Shown: piece by piece, positions 60,177 through 64,000 of the stretch | How positions within the stretch are numbered: the first letter of the stretch is position 1 | Layout: the number at the start of each line of letters is the position of its first letter | Origin: JANNSX01 sp041397825 | GTDB lineage: Bacteria > Pseudomonadota > Alphaproteobacteria > Rhizobiales > Hyphomicrobiaceae | Reading direction: 5' to 3' | Length of the DNA: 64,000 nt | NCBI GenBank assembly: GCA_041397825.1 | Contig: JAWKVX010000002.1 | Location: forward strand, 744,001 to 808,000 | Notes under the pieces: generated by a model | Database searches by the model: none | Told to the model about the DNA's origin: nothing | Seen by the model: the letters and a program-made list of their open reading frames with translations, nothing else | Translations under genes and position numbers: made by a program

Positions 60177-61314
60177 TCCCTGCCGTATCCGCCAATTGCC
60201 GTGCCAGATAGCGTTGGAACTCCCAGATGCAGTTCTCCTTGGGCGATAGGCGCCCGGGAACGGCGTAGCGTGACGCCGCATTGGCCTGCAGGCGGGAGAT
60301 CACCTCGCGGTCCTCGGCATTGATCTTGTCGAAAGCGGCGCGCAGCTCGCGCTTTCGGGTCTCGCCCGCTTCACCCTCGGGCATCGATCCGGGATAGGCA
60401 TCGACGCCCCAGCGGACGCGCACTTGGCCTGGCCCGCGCGGACGGATCGAGATCCAGAACAACCGCTCGGCCGATACCGAGCACAGGTGCGTCGGAAACA
60501 CCGCGAATATCGGATACTCGGCCCGCTCCTTCTTGCTGAGGGCCTCGTTCGGCACGCGCATCTCGGCGCCGTACTCGTAGGTGACGCCGGGCGGACGCAC
60601 CTGGGTATAGATCGTCCAGGCATCCTCGCCCGCCTCGTCGTGACGCGTCAGACGCGTGGGTAGGGCGGGATCGACGGTCGTGCGATGGGCGATGAAGGAA
60701 TGATAGGGCTCGGAGAAGTTCTCGAAGAGGATTTTCCAGTTGGCGGGCCAGGTCTCCTCGACGCGTATGACCGAGCGATAGTCGCTCAGACGATGATTGT
60801 GGAAGCGCGCCGACAATCTTGCCAGCTGGGGCCCGAGCGAGGCCGCGTTCGGATCTGGGCTCACATAGACGAAACCTTCCCAGACCTCGGTCCGGAGCCC
60901 CGGCAGACAGACGTGCCCCGACTCGAAGCTTTCCGGCATGTAGAGCGCCGAGACGAGCCGGCCGTCGAGGTCGTAGGTCCAGGCGTGATAGGGGCAGACG
61001 ATGCGCTTGGCGTTGCCCGAGCCTTCGAGGAGACGCGCCGCGCGATGCCGGCAAATGTTGGGGAAGGCCTTGATCGTGCCCTCGCCATCGCGGATGACGA
61101 AGATCGGATCACCGGCGAGATCGTCGGTCAGATAGTCGCCGGGTTCGCTCAGCTCGTCGGCGCGGCCGACGCACTGCCAGGCGTGGCGGAATATGCGCTC
61201 GTCCTCGAGCGCGGCGAAGCCTTCATCCGAGAACACCTGCGGTGGTAGCGCATAGCTCTCTTCGAGCGGCAGCGCGGCAATGCGGCGAAGCTCGGTGAGG
61301 AGGTGGGGGGTCAT
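60163..61314 (-). CDS. Rieske non-haem iron oxygenase, quaternary-ammonium type alpha subunit
   Basis: The 383-residue oxygenase has a Rieske 2Fe-2S domain (C88-x-H90, then C107-x2-H110, in NICRHRAARL and IVCPYHAWTYD) and a catalytic domain with mononuclear iron ligands H205 and H210 in ENFSEPYHSFIAH. The residue bridging the two metal centres is Glu202 (E-P-Y-H), not the Asp of ring-hydroxylating dioxygenases. Glu at this position marks enzymes of the carnitine, glycine betaine and stachydrine oxygenase kind. A demethylase or hydroxylase of a quaternary ammonium compound is likely. Its reductase partner is not visible nearby. Confidence 0.87.
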   Translation of the reverse strand: MTPHLLTELRRIAALPLEESYALPPQVFSDEGFAALEDERIFRHAWQCVGRADELSEPGDYLTDDLAGDPIFVIRDGEGTIKAFPNICRHRAARLLEGSGNAKRIVCPYHAWTYDLDGRLVSALYMPESFESGHVCLPGLRTEVWEGFVYVSPDPNAASLGPQLARLSARFHNHRLSDYRSVIRVEETWPANWKILFENFSEPYHSFIAHRTTVDPALPTRLTRHDEAGEDAWTIYTQVRPPGVTYEYGAEMRVPNEALSKKERAEYPIFAVFPTHLCSVSAERLFWISIRPRGPGQVRVRWGVDAYPGSMPEGEAGETRKRELRAAFDKINAEDREVISRLQANAASRYAVPGRLSPKENCIWEFQRYLARQLADTAGIRAE

Positions 61315-61887
61315 GGGGCTCTACATGGTCCTGTCGGTCTCAATCGTACCAAGCCTACCGGACCAGGTGCGGACTGGGTAGGGGCGCGCGGTGGGCGCCC
61401 GCTCTGCAGTCATTGCGGCAACGGCGGTAGTTGCCCATATCGTGCTTCTGTCGTCGCCTTGGTCACGCTTGGCCTTCGTCTTGCTCCTGATCAGGAAAGT
61501 TCTGCCCGCACTCCGTAACGCGATCGATGCCGGGTGTCGGGAAATCGTGGCGCGCGGGGCGGTCTGATTACCGCGAACCTAAATACAGCGGGCGGTACTC
61601 GGAGTGAGATGCGCCCCATCTGTCTACGGAATGCGGATACCCTTGTAACGGCGTCGCTCGGCGTTGCGGTGCGCGTCCGAACCGTCTCAAACGCCAACGG
61701 CCGGTGGTGTTGACGATGAGCGAGTCAGCTCTCGCGGTGGTAATCGTAGCCCGCAAACGGTTCGACACGGCTTTGTCCACTGTGCTTCTCTCCCATGTGC
61801 TACCAGACTATCGTGTGCTGGTTCGGATCGCCCGAATCCTCTGAACCCTGCCAGGCTGGCGACGCGCTTCGATTGAGGAGAGCATGC
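61315..61887. other. Long intergenic stretch without a supported gene
   Basis: About 573 bases between the Rieske oxygenase start and ridA. The codon pattern and GC distribution differ from neighbouring genes. Short frames exist (for example minus-strand 61568-61780, beginning MDKAVSNRLRATITTARAD) but none matches a family I know. It may be a decayed gene or a long regulatory region; it must contain the Rieske promoter and the ridA promoter. Confidence 0.4.
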
Positions 61888-62268
61888 ATGACGCGCACCA
61901 TTGTTCACACCGAAAAGGCCGCCGCGCCTCACGCGAGCTACAGCCAGGCCGTCAAGGCCGGAGGGCTCGTGTTCGTGTCGGGAACGTTGCCCCTCGACTC
62001 TATATCCGGGGCGGTCGTGGGAACGACGATACAAGAGCAGGTAGCTCAGGTTCTCAGAAACATCTCAGCCATTCTTGAAGCCGCCGATACGTCACTGGAC
62101 ATGCTTGTGAGTGCGACCGTCCTGTTGGTCGACGGGACGGATTTTGCCGGCATGAACGAGGAATGGTCGAAGTGGTTTCCGACGAACCCGCCCGCTCGCC
62201 AAGCCGCCCAGCTTCCGGTGAAGCCACCGGGTGTGAAAGTTTCCATTGCTGCAGTTGCCGCCTGTTGA
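61888..62268 (+). CDS. ridA: RidA family (YjgF/YER057c/UK114) protein
   Basis: The 126-residue protein belongs to the enamine/imine deaminase superfamily. It has EKAAAPHASYSQAVKAGGLV, FVSGTLPLD, and NEEWSKWFPTNPPARQAAQL, where Arg binds the carboxylate of the substrate as in RidA. C-terminal VKVSIAAVAAC also fits. GAGGAGAGC precedes the ATG at 61888. RidA proteins remove reactive 2-aminoacrylate; close relatives also serve in purine or pyrimidine nitrogen metabolism, so its position near the purine block may matter. Confidence 0.88.
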   Translation: MTRTIVHTEKAAAPHASYSQAVKAGGLVFVSGTLPLDSISGAVVGTTIQEQVAQVLRNISAILEAADTSLDMLVSATVLLVDGTDFAGMNEEWSKWFPTNPPARQAAQLPVKPPGVKVSIAAVAAC

Positions 62269-62293
62269 GCGCCATGGTGCGCAGGCAGGTATT

Positions 62294-62336
62294 CCTCGGA
62301 GCCAAACAGGGACGCTTAGTGCGCCCGGCTCCGAGG
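62294..62336. terminator. Bidirectional stem-loop between ridA and the phosphohexomutase gene
   Basis: CCTCGGAGCC (62294-62303) and GGCTCCGAGG (62327-62336) form a perfect 10-base stem with a 23-base loop, lying between two convergent stops. It probably ends transcription from both sides, although T-runs are short. Confidence 0.5.
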
Positions 62337-62354
62337 CTTCGCGCGCGCCACCCC

Positions 62355-63854
62355 TCAAATCTTCTGGTTCCACGCCCCCACGTCCGCAAACCCCGCCAAC
62401 CGCGCCTCGATATCGCGGAACATGGCCACCTTGTTCGCCTCCGACACCGGGCTCTCGACGACAACCACCAGCTCGGGCTTGTTGGATGACGCGCGGACGA
62501 GGCCCCAGGTGCCGTCGGCGAGGGTCACGCGGACGCCGTTGACAGTGACGAGATCGCGGATCGCTTGGTCGGCGATGCGCTCACCCGCTTTCTCGGCGGC
62601 TTGATACTGCGCCGTCACTTGATCGACGATGCCGTACTTCTTGTCGTCGTCGCAGTGCGGCGACATGGTGGGCGACTGATAGGTCTTGGGCAGCGCGCGC
62701 TCCAGCTCCGCCATGGATTTTCCGGGCGCGCGGTCCAGCATGTCGAGCACCGCGATCGCCGAGACGAGGCCGTCGTCGTAGCCGCGTCCCAAGGGCGTGT
62801 TGAAGAAGAAGTGGCCGGACTTCTCGAAGCCGACGAGCGTGCCGTGCTCGTGGTTGTAACGCTTGATGTAGGAGTGACCGGTCTTCCAGTAGTCCGTCCT
62901 GGCGCCATTGGCGATCAGCACCGGATCGGTTGCGAAGAGGCCGGTCGATTTCACGTCGACGACGAAGCGCGCATTCTTGTAGATCGCCGAGAGATCCCGC
63001 GCGATCATGACGCCGACGCGATCGGCGAAGATCTCGCGACCTTCGTTGTCGACGACGCCGCAGCGGTCGCCATCGCCGTCGAAGGCGAGGCCGACGTCGG
63101 CACCGTTCGCCGTCACCGCGGCGGCGACCGCGTGCAGCATCTTCAAATCTTCCGGGTTGGGATTGTGGTTCGGGAAGGCATGATCGAGGTCGGTGTTGAG
63201 CGGCACCACCTCGCAGCCGAGGCGCCCGAGAACCTCCGGCGCAAACGCGCCCGCCGTCCCGTTCCCCGTCGCGCAGACGACCTTGAGCTTGCGCTCGAGC
63301 CTCGGCCGGTCGGCGAGATCGGCCATGTAGCGCTCGGCGAGATCGGCGACGAAGACATAACGTCCGCCCGCATGAGCTTCGGAGGCGCCCGATAGCACGA
63401 TCTCCCTGAGCGCGCTCATCTCCTCGGGCGCGAAGGTCAGCGGCCGGCCGAGCCCCATCTTGATGCCGGTCCAGCCGTTGTCGTTGTGGCTCGCCGTCAC
63501 CATGGCGACGCCCTCGACGTCGAGGGCGAACTGAGCGAAATAGGCCATCGGCGAGAGTGCGAGGCCGATGTCGTGCACCTCGGCGCCGCCAGCCATCAGC
63601 CCGGTCATCAGCGCCTGCTTCACGGCGGCCGAGTACCAGCGGTAGTCGTGGCCGACGACGAAGCGTGGTTTGACGCCCTTCTGCCGGGCGAGCGTCGCGA
63701 GCCCGAGGCCGATGGCGTTGAGCCCCATCAGGTTGATCTCGCCCGGGAACAACCAGCGCGCATCGTACTCGCGGAAGCCGGTCGGCTTGACGAGCGGCAA
63801 CCGCTCGAAGTCAAGCGTATTGGGTTTCAAGTCGGCGCGAGGCTTAGGTAGCAT
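62355..63854 (-). CDS. Phosphomannomutase/phosphoglucomutase (AlgC/ManB-type)
   Basis: This 499-residue alpha-D-phosphohexomutase interconverts hexose 6- and 1-phosphates. The phosphoserine is in the active-site loop AMVTASHNDNGWTGIKMG (Ser in TASHN). The metal loop is LAFDGDGDRCGVVDN, the sugar-binding loop VGFEKSGHFFF (GFEKSGH), and the phosphate-binding region near the end has WGLVRASSNKPELVVVVE. Products feed GDP-mannose and other surface sugars. It starts 39 bases after the retropepsin-like gene stop and converges on ridA. Confidence 0.94.
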   Translation of the reverse strand: MLPKPRADLKPNTLDFERLPLVKPTGFREYDARWLFPGEINLMGLNAIGLGLATLARQKGVKPRFVVGHDYRWYSAAVKQALMTGLMAGGAEVHDIGLALSPMAYFAQFALDVEGVAMVTASHNDNGWTGIKMGLGRPLTFAPEEMSALREIVLSGASEAHAGGRYVFVADLAERYMADLADRPRLERKLKVVCATGNGTAGAFAPEVLGRLGCEVVPLNTDLDHAFPNHNPNPEDLKMLHAVAAAVTANGADVGLAFDGDGDRCGVVDNEGREIFADRVGVMIARDLSAIYKNARFVVDVKSTGLFATDPVLIANGARTDYWKTGHSYIKRYNHEHGTLVGFEKSGHFFFNTPLGRGYDDGLVSAIAVLDMLDRAPGKSMAELERALPKTYQSPTMSPHCDDDKKYGIVDQVTAQYQAAEKAGERIADQAIRDLVTVNGVRVTLADGTWGLVRASSNKPELVVVVESPVSEANKVAMFRDIEARLAGFADVGAWNQKI

Positions 63855-63893
63855 GTCGGATGTCCCAGGCTGAGTTCCGGTCGAGCCAGCCGC

Positions 63894-64000
63894 CTACTGC
63901 TGCAGGACGAGCTCGCTGCCTCGGATGTCGACTCGCTCGAGCCGACTCAAGAAAGTCATCCCGAGCAGCGTCGCGAAGAGCTTTCCGGGCTCGGCGACGA
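63894..64000 (-). CDS. Retropepsin-like aspartic protease, C-terminal end only (truncated by window edge)
   Basis: The last 34 codons and stop of a minus-strand gene, whose start is beyond the right edge. It reads LFATLLGMTFLSRLERVDIR and ends in ELVLQQ, which matches the C-terminus of the TIGR02281 family of membrane-anchored clan AA aspartic proteases (typically LLGMSFL...). Too little is in view for a catalytic motif. It is 39 bases upstream of the phosphohexomutase gene in the same direction. Confidence 0.7.
   Translation of the reverse strand, partial: VAEPGKLFATLLGMTFLSRLERVDIRGSELVLQQ

Noticed and set aside
58191..60281. Minus-strand frame of 696 codons opposite puuD and allA
   Set aside because: Both plus-strand genes are well supported; the opposite frame is a composition artefact.
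1..64000. tRNA, rRNA, CRISPR, insertion sequence, prophage or integrase
   Set aside because: No cloverleaf-like repeats, no repeated spacers, no transposase or integrase motifs were seen in intergenic stretches. This is by eye, so a tRNA could still be missed.

Overview
The window is GC-rich (clearly above 60% by eye) chromosomal DNA that is almost fully coding. It looks like an alphaproteobacterium, probably Hyphomicrobiales (Rhizobiales)-like. Supporting signs are the Asp-rich HemB metal site, the ispA / mtgA / rpmF neighbourhood, the glmU-glmS-(SPOR protein)-DUF502 order, a cytochrome-c-fused urate oxidase (PuuD), and many short ATGA/GTGA overlaps. I see no rRNA, tRNA, CRISPR array, insertion sequence or prophage.

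Layout. (1) 1-6.7 kb: the end of an acyl-CoA ligase with a downstream APH-type phosphotransferase, then a minus-strand three-gene unit: TAXI periplasmic binding protein, membrane-bound class III cyclase-like receptor, and MscS channel with a C-terminal cyclic-nucleotide-binding domain. (2) 7-16.4 kb: a LuxR-type regulator, a YpfJ-type zinc peptidase, and a cell-envelope block (glmU, glmS, two SPOR-domain proteins, DUF502 protein, small tautomerase). (3) 16.6-22.2 kb: a Tat-exported cyclase-family hydrolase, two tandem CocE/NonD hydrolases and a BetI-like TetR regulator. (4) 22.2-34.7 kb: the most unusual region. Two modules, each pairing a pyrrolysine-independent MttB-family methyltransferase with a trimethylamine-dehydrogenase-like flavoprotein, flank a Dpp/Opp-type ABC importer (binding protein and two permeases, no ATPase) with a glucokinase in the same operon. 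A cupin follows the second module. (5) 34.7-49 kb: mixed genes, including a His-rich small secreted protein, an SDH-type serine protease, an M20 deacylase, an OafA-like acyltransferase, hemB, a secreted beta-helix protein, ispA, mtgA, rpmF and a PAS-GGDEF-EAL protein whose GGDEF motif is degenerate. (6) 49-61.3 kb: a purine/urate catabolic block: uraD facing uraH-xdhA-xdhB-xdhC, an ABC nucleoside-type importer (ATPase and two permeases, no binding protein), puuD and allA, converging on a Rieske oxygenase of the quaternary-ammonium type. (7) 61.9-64 kb: ridA, a phosphomannomutase/phosphoglucomutase, and the end of a retropepsin-like aspartic protease.

Working together: region 6 can take up purines or nucleosides, oxidise xanthine to urate (XdhAB matured by XdhC), convert urate through 5-hydroxyisourate and OHCU to allantoin (PuuD, UraH, UraD), and cleave ureidoglycolate (AllA). 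Allantoinase and allantoicase functions must lie elsewhere. Region 4 plausibly imports and demethylates a methylated or quaternary amine; its substrate cannot be read from sequence alone. All family assignments are from reading motifs, with no database search behind them.
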